The notes under the pieces are model-generated. The model was not told the origin of the DNA. It ran no database searches and saw only the letters and a program-made list of their open reading frames with translations. A stretch of DNA of 64,000 nucleotides from Fragilaria radians. Its lineage: Eukaryota > Bacillariophyta > Fragilariophyceae > Fragilariales > Fragilariaceae. This document shows positions 46,976-57,200 of the stretch, one piece after another. The position numbers and the translations under genes are program-made. The stretch's first letter is position 1. Each line of letters begins with the position of its first letter. The DNA is taken from NCBI GenBank assembly GCA_900642245.1, contig CAAAJI010000021.1, positions 231,896 through 295,895 of the forward strand. Direction: 5' to 3'.

Positions 46976-47406
46976 GATGCAAGATCTAGTTTCTAATTTC
47001 GGGGAAACGGTTGACGGAATTAATAACGTTTTCCTCGGAGTTGTCAATTGGCATGTGGCATAATTCTAAAAGTAAACTTTTCGGAAGTTTTCATATAATA
47101 TCTTCGTATCCTTTGTTGCAAGTAAGATATTTGGGATGAGAGGAATTAGAACTGCCGTGAGGGTACTGGCACACTTCCAAAAACTCTGTATGGATTCTAA
47201 AGGCTTCAGATCTCCATGGATACAAAATGTTGTTATACAACCTTGTAGAGTTTTCAACGTTGTGAAAATCGGATTTTTGTCGAGATAATCATGTGCCTTC
47301 CAAAGCATGATTAATTTTAATCAGGATTACCATGCGAACAAGAGGACTCAGGAGACTGTTGCATAAACACCTTTGATTACATTCTCCCTTTTCTTTTGCA
47401 ATAGAG
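46976..47406. other. Upstream region of 47407 gene
   Basis: No independent gene. The sequence cccttttcttttgcaatag ending at 47404 looks like a 3' splice site, so an upstream exon may exist here or further left. Confidence 0.4.
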
Positions 47407-48453
47407 ATGTTGGTTAAACTTTTGCGAAACAAGGCAATTAAATACATGCACAGGAGCGTCTCATCACAAGGATCTCAAACTCCTTTGGACTGTGATCAAG
47501 ACGAAACCTCGGAATGCACAATTCAGTCACAAACATTGGAAGAGCAGCGTCGCTTCTTAAGAAACCTTTACCTTCATTCAAAGCAAAACCCTCTAGATTC
47601 TCTTGATGAGACATCCAGTGCAATCGGAAATCAATTGGATGATTGCGGGGATGAGCAAGGAAAAGTATCTGGAATTGATGAAATGGAATGTGAACCCACA
47701 ACGAGAGAGTCACAAAATTCACAATCCAACATTCTAGCGAACAACGTTGACAGCGCTTTGGAATTAAGCCAAACTGCCATCAATCCAAGCTCCAAGGTTC
47801 CTTTGAATTCCAATCCTGAGCTAAAGCAGTCTCTATCACATACAGAACTATCTGAGAACGTTCAAGACATGTCATCCATTTCCAAACATAATGTGTACCT
47901 GCTTGATCAAATAAGTAAGCCAGATGACTTAGATAAAAACGAGTTCAAAAATGCCTACGATAATCATCAAGAATGGGAATTCGTTGTTAACACCAACTGT
48001 ATCAGCGGATCCGTTAAGGCAATGTTGGATCAACTTGCCACATGCACAGACGACTTTTTTGGAGAGAAGATGACAGATGTCAAAGTGTCGCCTCAAATGT
48101 CCGTAAAATCGTGTAGCGCCGGTAAATATGCCAAAGACCAAGTAACGATTGAACCTATTATGGCCGCATCGAGAGAGGTGCCTTTTAATATGGAAATTAT
48201 CGTGCCAAAGTCCAGAAGGATAGCTCGGAAGAACACGCAAAAAATCTTGTCCGTCAAGGACACTAGTATGATCGAAGAATCTCAAGAAAGCAGCGAAGGT
48301 AATTCACTTTATCTCGATACTCGTAAGTGCATTCCTGCTTACGTTTTTGCAGACAAGTATAAAGAAGAAGGGTTCAATGAAGAAAAACAATCAGATAAGG
48401 ATGTGTGTCTGGATGGCGTGAGCATTACTAGTAGTCTTTCATTCCGAGGCTAA
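47407..48453 (+). CDS. Hypothetical protein, 348 aa, N-terminus uncertain
   Basis: Not recognised. The protein is hydrophilic and rich in Ser, Gln, Glu and Asp, with no signal peptide, membrane span or Cys cluster. More ordered patches are LEEQRRFLRNLYLHSKQ (residues about 43-60), EWEFVVNTNCISGSVKAMLD with LATCTDDFFG, and PFNMEIIVPKSRRIARKN. Mostly disordered, perhaps a nuclear or adaptor protein. The chosen ATG follows a pyrimidine-rich run and AG (47404), so it may be inside exon 2 of a longer gene. It converges on the MgtE-like gene with only 34 bp between the two stop codons. Confidence 0.65.
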   Translation: MLVKLLRNKAIKYMHRSVSSQGSQTPLDCDQDETSECTIQSQTLEEQRRFLRNLYLHSKQNPLDSLDETSSAIGNQLDDCGDEQGKVSGIDEMECEPTTRESQNSQSNILANNVDSALELSQTAINPSSKVPLNSNPELKQSLSHTELSENVQDMSSISKHNVYLLDQISKPDDLDKNEFKNAYDNHQEWEFVVNTNCISGSVKAMLDQLATCTDDFFGEKMTDVKVSPQMSVKSCSAGKYAKDQVTIEPIMAASREVPFNMEIIVPKSRRIARKNTQKILSVKDTSMIEESQESSEGNSLYLDTRKCIPAYVFADKYKEEGFNEEKQSDKDVCLDGVSITSSLSFRG

Positions 48454-48487
48454 TTTGATTTTGAAAAGAAAGACAACTTCATTTTGA

Positions 48488-49717
48488 TCATCTGGGGAAG
48501 AAAAGTTTCGTAGAGTTAACAATNNNNNNNNNNNNNNNNNNNNNNNNNNNNNNNNNNNNNNNNNNNNNNNNNNNNNNNNNNNNNNNNNNNNNNNNNNNNN
48601 NNNNNNNNNNNNNNNNNNNNNNNNNNNNNNNNNNNNNNNNNNNNNNNNNNNNNNNNNNNNNNNNNNNNNNNNNNNNNNNNNNNNNNNNNNNNNNNNNNNN
48701 NNNNNNNNNNNNNNNNNNNNNNNNNNNNNNNNNNNNNNNNNNNNNNNNNNNNNNNNNNNNNNNNNNNNNNNNNNNNNNNNNNNNNNNNNNNNNNNNNNNN
48801 NNNNNNNNNNNNNNNNNNNNNNNNNNNNNNNNNNNNNNNNNNNNNNNNNNNNNNNNNNNNNNNNNNNNNNNNNNNNNNNNNNNNNNNNNNNNNNNNNNNN
48901 NNNNNNNNNNNNNNNNNNNNNNNNNNNNNNNNNNNNNNNNNNNNNNNNNNNNNNNNNNNNNNNNNNNNNNNNNNNNNNNNNNNNNNNNNNNNNNNNNNNN
49001 NNNNNNNNNNNNNNNNNNNNNNNNNNNNNNNNNNNNNNNNNNNNNNNNNNNNNNNNNNNNNNNNNNNNNNACCAGCATCGTTAAAAAGTATATTATCATT
49101 GGGTGTCGGTCCAAAAGTTCTTCGTTATGACTAAGAATGAAACCTGAGCAAGATTGAAGAATCAAGAGTCCCACCAGCCAATTTGCTCGATCTTTTACGG
49201 CATCCAAAAAGGATATAGTTGGTTCCACAGGACACGTATCTCCATCCAATTCATCACACCATAAGGGACTTTCGAGTTGTTCGGTAGACATGGTGATTCC
49301 ATTTTCTTGCGATACTAGATGCGATGATGATGATTCAAACCATTGTCGTTCTTTCCCTGTTGGCTCTCGTTCGAAAGTTTCGATAATAATCTTGGATGAA
49401 CTGTCGTGTAATCGCTGATTTTCTAATTCAAGATGACGGATTCTTTGACGGAGAATTTCATTCTCATGATCTGTATTTAATATTTCGTTATCATTCTCTA
49501 CAGGATTTGAAACAATCACGCTTCGTTTCGTTGTTGTTGACGCATTTCGTTTGAATAAAAACGGAATTCGCTTTTGGATGGAGCGAAACGGTATCTTCGC
49601 ACTGAGCTGTGTCTTGACAGGAACAAATCGAATCAATTCTTTGCTAAGCTTAGGAATGAAGGAGTCCACACCCTCAAATGCTGAGAATATCAATATCAAG
49701 ATAAACCATTTTCTCAT
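48488..49717 (-). CDS. MgtE/SLC41-type magnesium transporter, plastid-type presequence, gapped
   Basis: The minus-strand ATG at 49717 gives MRKWFILILIFSAFEGVDSF: a signal peptide whose likely cut (VDS|F) leaves Phe at +1. A basic, Ser/Thr-containing stretch (IPKLSKELIRFVPVKTQLSA) follows. This is the two-part presequence form used for diatom plastid import. Residues about 85-110 form a short coiled coil (ENEILRQRIRHLELENQRL). The membrane domain begins RANWLVGLLILQSCSGFIL and reaches IIYFLTML, where the MgtE motif GxGGNAGNQ would be expected, but 547 unsequenced bases start there. After the gap only IVNSTKLFFPR and a stop remain; this may instead contain a 3' splice site (cttttcttccccag). If uninterrupted, the gap fits one MgtE membrane domain. 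Function inferred: Mg2+ transport across a plastid membrane. Confidence 0.7.
   Translation of the reverse strand: MRKWFILILIFSAFEGVDSFIPKLSKELIRFVPVKTQLSAKIPFRSIQKRIPFLFKRNASTTTKRSVIVSNPVENDNEILNTDHENEILRQRIRHLELENQRLHDSSSKIIIETFEREPTGKERQWFESSSSHLVSQENGITMSTEQLESPLWCDELDGDTCPVEPTISFLDAVKDRANWLVGLLILQSCSGFILSHNEELLDRHPMIIYFLTMLXXXXXXXXXXXXXXXXXXXXXXXXXXXXXXXXXXXXXXXXXXXXXXXXXXXXXXXXXXXXXXXXXXXXXXXXXXXXXXXXXXXXXXXXXXXXXXXXXXXXXXXXXXXXXXXXXXXXXXXXXXXXXXXXXXXXXXXXXXXXXXXXXXXXXXXXXXXXXXXXXXXXXXXXXXXXXXXXXXXXXXXIVNSTKLFFPR
48524..49070. other. Assembly gap (547 N) inside transporter gene
   Basis: Unsequenced bases remove most of the predicted membrane domain of the MgtE-like protein. Confidence 0.99.
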
Positions 49718-50077
49718 TTCCTGCACAAATTTTTCTTCTCGTGATGCCTCGGAATTATTGCGTTTTCTGTTTTCTAGGAAGGGGATACAGTATCCAGTAC
49801 AAATTCTTCTTCAACTAACATTTGTTAAATGAGTGCCGTAAGCAGTCTACTACTATTCTTTGATAACTGAAGATCATGGAATGACTCTCTTGGTTGTGCT
49901 TTAAAATTCTTTGCAGAGAGCTTGCTCTTCAAAAATCGCACACTCTGATGTAAATAATCAAACCACTCCATCCGTCACTCCAGCATCACATTGGCACAAG
50001 TACGTCATTAGTGCCTCCTTTTGCGTTTGGTTTCTTCCGCTATTTCATTAAGCTACATAGTACCTAGAACATATATC

Positions 50078-50145
50078 TTGTCTGGAGGATAGCCATCCTG
50101 CCCAAATTGCATTGTCTGGAGGATAGCCATCCTGCCCAAATTGCA
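50078..50145. repeat. Two perfect tandem copies of a 34-bp unit
   Basis: Copies 50078-50111 and 50112-50145 are identical. Each begins TTGTCTGGAGGATAGCC and contains a GGAT-AGCC-ATCC inverted repeat. Identity suggests recent duplication or a collapsed longer array. Confidence 0.9.
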
Positions 50146-50562
50146 TTGTTGCTTTCAGCAATGGTGCAAATTTGGGAATACCACGGATGTTATTGCACTC
50201 AAATGCTTTACATATGCTCAAGTACATGAACCATCAGCAAAATAATAGTGCCTCAAGTGTTTCTTTTTCTTTCAGATATAGCAGCCTCATTGAACTACTT
50301 TCAAAAATCTGTATGACCATACAAACGTTTCTGATTACAATATGTCGCAGGTGCCATTCCATTGGAACTGGTTGTATTTGTGCTGACAACCATGGAAATG
50401 TGGTCCAACTTTCTCGATTTCTTGATGAAAACTTTACAAAACCTTCTGAGAGCCATTGCTCCATCTAAACTGAAAAGTGCTACATTGAATGCCTCCCAAG
50501 AATGAAAATCTCCGTGTATTGAAGACCTTTTAAACACTATCTTGCTTCTTAAGTATACTTTA

Positions 50563-50613
50563 TCCTGCTCAGAATGAGCACCTGCTTTTCATATACATTG
50601 AACACTATTCGAA
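50563..50613 (+). repeat. Left flanking repeat of pogo-like relic
   Basis: Reads CCTGCTCAGAATGAGCACCT, then GCTTTTCATATACATTGAAC. It is closely similar, in the same orientation, to 51927-51960. GCTCA-GAA-TGAGC inside it is a small palindrome. Confidence 0.65.
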
Positions 50614-50689
50614 AAACAGTACCTGCAAACTCAGCCTGATACATTGACATACAGGACATACTTTTTGATTAGTACAGAAAATTGTACTA

Positions 50690-51790
50690 CCAGTTCTTAT
50701 AAGGGCCCAAAAAGTTTTAAAGAGAGTATACAAGGAATCCACCCAAAAGGTTGCTAGAGATTTTAGAGTCTCGGTTGGAACTGTTATAAAGTGGAAAAGG
50801 AATAAAGAATCTATATGAAAGGAAGCATCCAGAAATAAAAATCTGGAGGCCAAGCGTTCCTCTGCAATTATTGATGAACGCATCTTTGCATGGTTTGCTT
50901 CAGCTTGTGCAGGAAACGTGCTATCCTCAGCAACAGCTGAAAAGTTTAAACCATTAAATAATTGCAAGGGAGCAATGAGATAAGCTTTCAAGGGTCACTA
51001 CCAACGGATGTGTACCGGAAGTCAAGTAAGAAGGCATGGATCACAGTATACTTTCTACAGAGTATCTTATTGAATTCAATGCAATAATGGCAGCAGCAGG
51101 TTGTAAAGTTCTTCTACTTCTTGATAGCGCTTCATGGTTACCTTGCCACTTAATATCCCTCTCTGGAGCTTGTTTTCCTTCCAACAAATTCAATAGCTGG
51201 TACACAGCCATTGGATGGTAGTATCATTAAGACTTACAAAGTGCATCACCGCTGGTATCTGAGAAGTTCTTAACAAATACGGATGATTTCCGAGAACTTT
51301 CAGATATGCTCAAGGCAATCAATATGTTGCCCGCAATTAAGTGGATAGAGAAATCCTGGAAGGATGTTAAGGTTAGCATAATTTCCAACTGTTTCAGCCA
51401 TTGCGAAATTTGTGATCCAGAAGATTGCCAGACCATCTAAATGATGTCACAGATCTGCAAGAGGAGGCAGTCGCACTAGGCATTGACAAGCTAGTCATTG
51501 AAGAAGAAAATCCCATATGTGACACTAATGAGGACAATTGGGAAGATCAGGTCTTGAACCCAGTTGAGATTGCACCCAAGGAGAGCATAGAGGAGGATTA
51601 TGATCCACTTCCAAACCCACCATCATTGAAGCAATCAATCCAAGCAGATCAAACCTTGTCTGAGTTTGATATCTAAAATGGCTTGTGTGCTGCCGCTAAA
51701 CCTTTTGCAGATTTTGATAAAGAATTCATGCGCTGGTGTCGTCAATCACTGAAACAGGCAAGTCTTGACAACTTCTTTTCGTCATGACAC
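50690..51790 (+). pseudogene. Pogo/Tigger-like (CENP-B family) transposase relic
   Basis: Plus-strand pieces in shifting frames appear in the family's order. First is an N-terminal helix-turn-helix (VARDFRVSVGTVIKWKRNKE, about 50741-50800), then a second DNA-binding unit (DERIFAWFASACAGNVLSS). A DDE core piece follows (KVLLLLDSASW, with Ser-Ala where Asn-Ala-Pro-Ser-His is usual), then a GSIIKTYKVHHR block (about 51215-51255). AINMLPAIKWIEKSWKDV comes next, then an acidic tail (51425-51676, NDVTDLQEEAVALGIDKL) and a final LKQASLDNFF (about 51750-51779). Many stops, frame changes and an internal deletion between the second DNA-binding unit and the core make it inactive. Confidence 0.75.
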
Positions 51791-51926
51791 AGGTTGAAAA
51801 AGTTTAAGTCAATACGATTCTCAGTGTAAATATACATTAGTGTAACTTATGGGCATACATCATTCAGTATTTCAAACAATACCTCACTATGACGATTTGA
51901 CAAAAATGTCGAGATATTCTACTAGC

Positions 51927-51960
51927 GCCTGTCCAGAATGAGTACCTGCTTACATTGAAC
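51927..51960 (+). repeat. Right flanking repeat of pogo-like relic
   Basis: Reads GCCTGTCCAGAATGAGTACC, then TGCTTACATTGAAC. It matches the left copy apart from a few substitutions and a short indel, in direct orientation. Confidence 0.65.
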
Positions 51961-54203
51961 GCCAAACCACCCCAACCACCTGCTCATTGTGCGTTCAACG
52001 AAAGAAGTGTTTACTGTACATTGCAAGGATACCTGAAAAAATGTTCAGGTATAGTAAGGGAGATTGCAATATTCTTTGCATTATTAATGGCACGGGATGG
52101 TGGGATAGGCAAACGGTAGGACATGCAATCCAAGCGTCAAGCAAATCAGCTTGCTGACTGAAATGATCAATTGCCATTGGAAAAGTTGGTTTAAATAACG
52201 TCTTCAAATGTGAAAGCTGTTTTTTTTCAAATTGTACCTTCACTCACATTTTTCTCTCACGAAACTTTACTTGGTGAAGAACTTGTAATTAGCTTTGTGA
52301 TAATTTTGCATTGCAAAGCTTCATTTAGGCGTTTTCTGGGTGAATTCTTTGGCACTGCCAAAACCACTAAATAAAACAACGTAATGGCAGGAATGAAGTC
52401 AAAACTTCGTATCTACCTATTTGATAAGGGCCCCAAGAATCTTATGATGAACATGCGTACCGGAGGCCAATGTAAGCTAAAGTCACTTGGAACTCTGCCA
52501 TATATTTGAAGGAGCATTGAGTGCTTCAAAATATATCATCAATCCTTAACTTAACTCTGGCTGATAATTTGTGTGTAGGATCATATTCCTACTGTAATTT
52601 AACTTCAGAAGAGTTCCATTAATTCAATCAGCAAAAAAGAGTAACTTCTTGTAAATCATCTAAGCCTCTCACACGCCAAATTAATCTCGCTGGATTAATG
52701 GTTTCTTTTACCATGAAATGGCATGTCGTAAGGTACTCTCAATTGAAACTCATTGTAGCAGGAGACCTGAAAAAAAAACGAGATTGTAAAAACTATTGAT
52801 AAGTGATATCACATTATCACTAGCCAGGAAATGAGAACGTGTTTATCTTTCAAGGAAACTTCTCATTTTGTTCAAATAGTTTGCATTCTATGCACGAAGA
52901 TTGGATTTGCTCCTTAAAACCTTCAATTTCATGTTGTGCTCAATCGATGTGTTCTAATAAGGATTCATCATACTACTGGAATGACTATGCTTAGCTTTTG
53001 TTTTTAGAGTGAATAACGGATGGCATGCTGTCTTGCAGTACTTAATTCTTGTTTTGACATCAATTGTGAAAACGTATGCACCACCTTTCCCTCTGGGAAT
53101 AGAGATGTATCAAATACAGAAGCGATGTTATGGAGTGTCATTCATGAGTGGGCTCTTTCACAAAGTCAAGTCAAGAGACAAATAAAACGTAACTGCTTTC
53201 ACATACTACAATTTGGAAATGAGAACATTAATGAGTATTATGTTAGAATAAAGTTATGATATGTATTCGGGTTAACTCTCATATGCATCAGGAATCATTT
53301 AGTAATCATTTAGAAACCATTTCTTTCCTGGGATAAACATGAACTCACCTTTAACACTTAAGAACTAAATGAAGTATCGCAATCATGATTATAAGAAAGA
53401 AGATCATGGAGAATTTCCTGAAAGATGCATAGTCGTGAAAGGCTTTCTATACAAATTGGATCAACACAGTGAAGAAAGGAAATAAGTTACAGTGCTATAG
53501 CTAACACAAAGGGTATAAAAGCAGGATCTAAATTACATCAATTATCCGTTATCTTTCTAATTTTTCTTTTCTCTCTTCATCTTAACTCATTTTCTAATTC
53601 AAATAATAATACGATGTTGTCATTCACAATCATGTTCTTCAATAACAATGATTTTTTCAAGATCAACTGTTTCAGCTTTCTTGTATGCTCAGTGAAAACT
53701 TAACTGGGTAACAAAGCAAGATATTTTCCCATTCCTTTTCAATGACTGACAATAGCTCTCATTCAGTTTTTGAACGTTGTTATTGGGCTGTGTTGAATTA
53801 ATACAAACCAAAGGCTAATTATAATCAGTAAAATTACAGCACCCAGCTGATGATCATCTGCATCATAGTAAATTTCAAGTGTTTTACTGCAACCTGAGTA
53901 GGATATAAGAATCTCAGCTGCAATAAGTGTCCTTTGACTTTGATTCAAATATCAGAAAACACGCCCTAATAATTCATGAATGACAAGTGCTGCCTACTAC
54001 TAGTTAACTCTTCCGTCCAATAGAACAATAGAACGTTAGGCAAGTAATTAACCTGTCGGTCTGTGAATCAGCCGGTATGGGAGTCATTGGAAGTACGGAG
54101 ATATTCAAAAGAGGCTTCTCCTTGAGTGCTTCCTGTAGAAGTATTTTGTTAAAGTCCCGTGCGCAATACTTGAGGCGGTCAAGCTTTGTTTTAGATTACA
54201 ATC
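51961..54203. other. Intergenic, pogo relic to GRIP golgin
   Basis: About 2.2 kb AT-rich. The 79-codon frame at 53020-53259 has no recognised motif and ends in AT-rich sequence. Nothing else supported. The last 150 bp should contain the golgin promoter. Confidence 0.4.
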
Positions 54204-57200
54204 ATGTCTAGTGGGGAGGTAAGTGGATGGATTCTTTCAGATAGCGTCCTGCTTGTCTGACAAGCACTGACACACATATCCCATGTACACCAGGACACAA
54301 CGCCTTCTAGATTTGGATCCTTCAGCGCGTTTGGAGCCTTCAAGGGGATGGGAGGATCCGTTCGCAAACAAGCCGAAGAACTTGCTAAGACAGCGGCTTC
54401 CCAAGTTTCTGAAATTGGATCCAAGCTTGGTGCGTCAGAAAGTGGAGGTGCGATAGGAGGGGAAACGGATATTACAGAAGCGAAGCCTCCTGGAAAATCT
54501 CCGGAAAACATTTCCAAGGAGGAATTATTGGATGTTTTACAGAAAATGAACAAGAAAGTCAAAGCCCTGACTGTTATTCGCACCCAGCTGTCAGATCGAG
54601 TAAAAGCAGCAGAATTAGACAAAGAACGATTGATGAATCTGGTGAAAGAAGAGATTCTAAGTGGTGAAGTTGAAATCGAGGAGGGTAAAGGATCCTGTAG
54701 AGCAACTGCAAAGGGCATGGCATCAAGTAGATGAGCGTAATTCCTTGGCCTTGCAAGGTCTACAAGCAGAGTATAAGGCGATTGCATTACAATTCAAGGA
54801 GGAAATTGAGAAAGTTAAGAGGGCATCGGAAGCAGAGTCGCAAGCTCAAATAGACAAGATTAAAGAAGGACTTGCTGCAGAAACACTAGCCAGTGGGAAT
54901 GAAGCTTGGGAGGCTATGAGGGAGGAGTTAATGAAAAGACATCAAGAGGAATCTCAAATGCTTCGTCAGGAGTTGCACCAACACTACGAATATCAGCTGT
55001 CTCAAAAAGATGAAGAATTTCATATTAAGCTAGCCGAGGAGCTTAAAAATGCTTGTAAGGAATCTGAAGATGGAATGAAGCAAATGACTCCCACTTCGAA
55101 TATCGATGTCGACGCTTTAAAGGCACAACATGCCGAAGAGATTACACAAGTGAAACATGCTGCTGCAAGCCAACTGCAAACCCTAAAAAAGAAGATTGCT
55201 GCAGCGCGCGCTGCAGAGATAGAGAAAATCAAGAAGGAAACAGCCGCTGCGAAGGAAGCCGAGATGAATACCAGAATCGCAGAACTCATTAAACAGCACG
55301 AAGAAGAAATCAATATGCTAAGAAATGACCTTCCTGGATCATCTTCTGACTCGCCTACTGTGGAAGAGTTAGAGCGCTTAAATGCCGAGCTAAAAACAGC
55401 ACATATGGAGGAATTAGAATCAGTTAAGTTACGGATTGTTCAATCTCTTGGTGAAACACAGACTCAAAACCTCGATGACATTCGTCAGCAACGTGAGAAT
55501 GAGCTTAGAACTGTAAGGGCAGAGATGGAGGCCCTCTCCAATGCTCAACTACAACAGCTCCAAATCGATGCAGAAAAAGAAATGCAAGAAAAATTGAAGA
55601 AATACCAGATAGAGTATCAAAATGAGATTGAGAGGCTGACCCTTGAATCATCAAATAAGGTTTCCCAAGTGGAAAACGAGAATAATTTATTGAGAGAAAA
55701 GATAAATAAAATAGAGACTGTATTATTGGAGAAGCAACAAGAAATCGAGGAGCTTGTGGGAAAGCATAAGCTCGAAATCGAGTCGGTTTCCGCAAAGGAG
55801 TCGGATAAATGGAATTCTGAGCTCGCAGCATTCCGTGAGCAACTTCGAAGGGAATACGAAGAAGCGAGTCATGAATCATTATTGAAATCAGAAAGCAATG
55901 CTGAAGAGTCTCGTAATGCAATCATTCTGCAACACAAATCAGAGTTAGAAATCTTGAAGGAAAGCTTCAGAACAGAAACGTTAGCTCTTAAAGAACTAAT
56001 GGTTGAGGAATTCGAAAAAAAGGAACAGATGCTGAAGGCAGACATGGAGGATGTTGTAGCCCATACCAGATTAGAAGAGGTGGAAAAGGTTAATAAAGAG
56101 AGGTTAGCTCTTGACGAAGACCGTAACATCAAGCTCAAAGAATTAAAGGAGGCATATGAATCTAAGTTACATCAGGCTATCAAAGAACGAGAAGCATCAT
56201 TACAGGAAAGCCTTGATCGATTACGTGCCGAGCATGTTGAGGAGCTTAATGCTATTCGCTTGGTGGAAAAGACAACCAAGGATGATCTGGAATTAGCCAA
56301 CCTTAAATCATCTTCACTCAACGATGCCATCGCTCAAAACAAAGTTCTAATGCAGGAACTTGAACAGAAGCACGCAGAAGATATACAGAATGTAAAGACG
56401 GAATTGATGAAAGACCACATGATTGAGGTAGAGAATTTGAAGAAAGATTTGAAGGAACAAATGGAAAAGGCTGTTTCACTCGAAAGACAAAAAACCGATA
56501 GTATTCAAGAGAACATGAAATTGGAATTCGAAAGAGAAAAAGAAGTTATCGAGAAAAGCATCGAGCGCCAGAAAAAACAGTTAATAGACGAAATCGAAGC
56601 AATCGGTGCCGAAAGACTGGAAAATGTTCGTGCTTCTTTACAGCAACAAATCGACGATTTACTATGTCGTGAAACAGAATTGAAAGATTCTATTGAATGT
56701 TCCGAAAGGAAGGAAAAATCGCTTCGCGATGAGCTTAATGACATGAAAGCTAAAGTAATTGAAGCCGAAGAAGACAGAAAACTCCTTGCCGAGGCCGCCA
56801 AAAGTGGAGAATCCTCAAGCAAAATGTTGGAAGAGAGTCTAGCAGCACAACGCAGTTCCTTTGACACAACGATGTCGACTGTAAAAGAGCAATTTTTAAA
56901 AGAGAAACAGCATCTTCAAGAACAACTAGAAGACTATACTGAATTCCGACGAAGCAAAGAATCCGAAATCCTTACACTTACTCAGAAGGTCGTGAGTCTT
57001 GAAAATGTTAAAATTAAATCTGAGGAGCAACTCGAGACCGTCAAAAAAGAGTTTGCTTTAAAGTCAGAGGAAACAAATCGGGAATTATCAGTTCTTGAAC
57101 AGAATCATTTGAGCGAGCTGAATACGTTGAATGAGAAACTACGCAAGGTCGAAGAGGCAAAAGCCTTCGAGATAGAAAAGGCTATGCTATTGGCGAAAGA

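Larger units (their letters stand above)
49718..50689. other. Upstream of MgtE-like gene; repeat-bearing
   Basis: No gene recognised. It holds the 34-bp tandem duplication (50078-50145) and the left flanking repeat of the pogo-like relic (50563-50613). A 98-codon frame at 50172-50468 shows no known domain. Confidence 0.4.
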
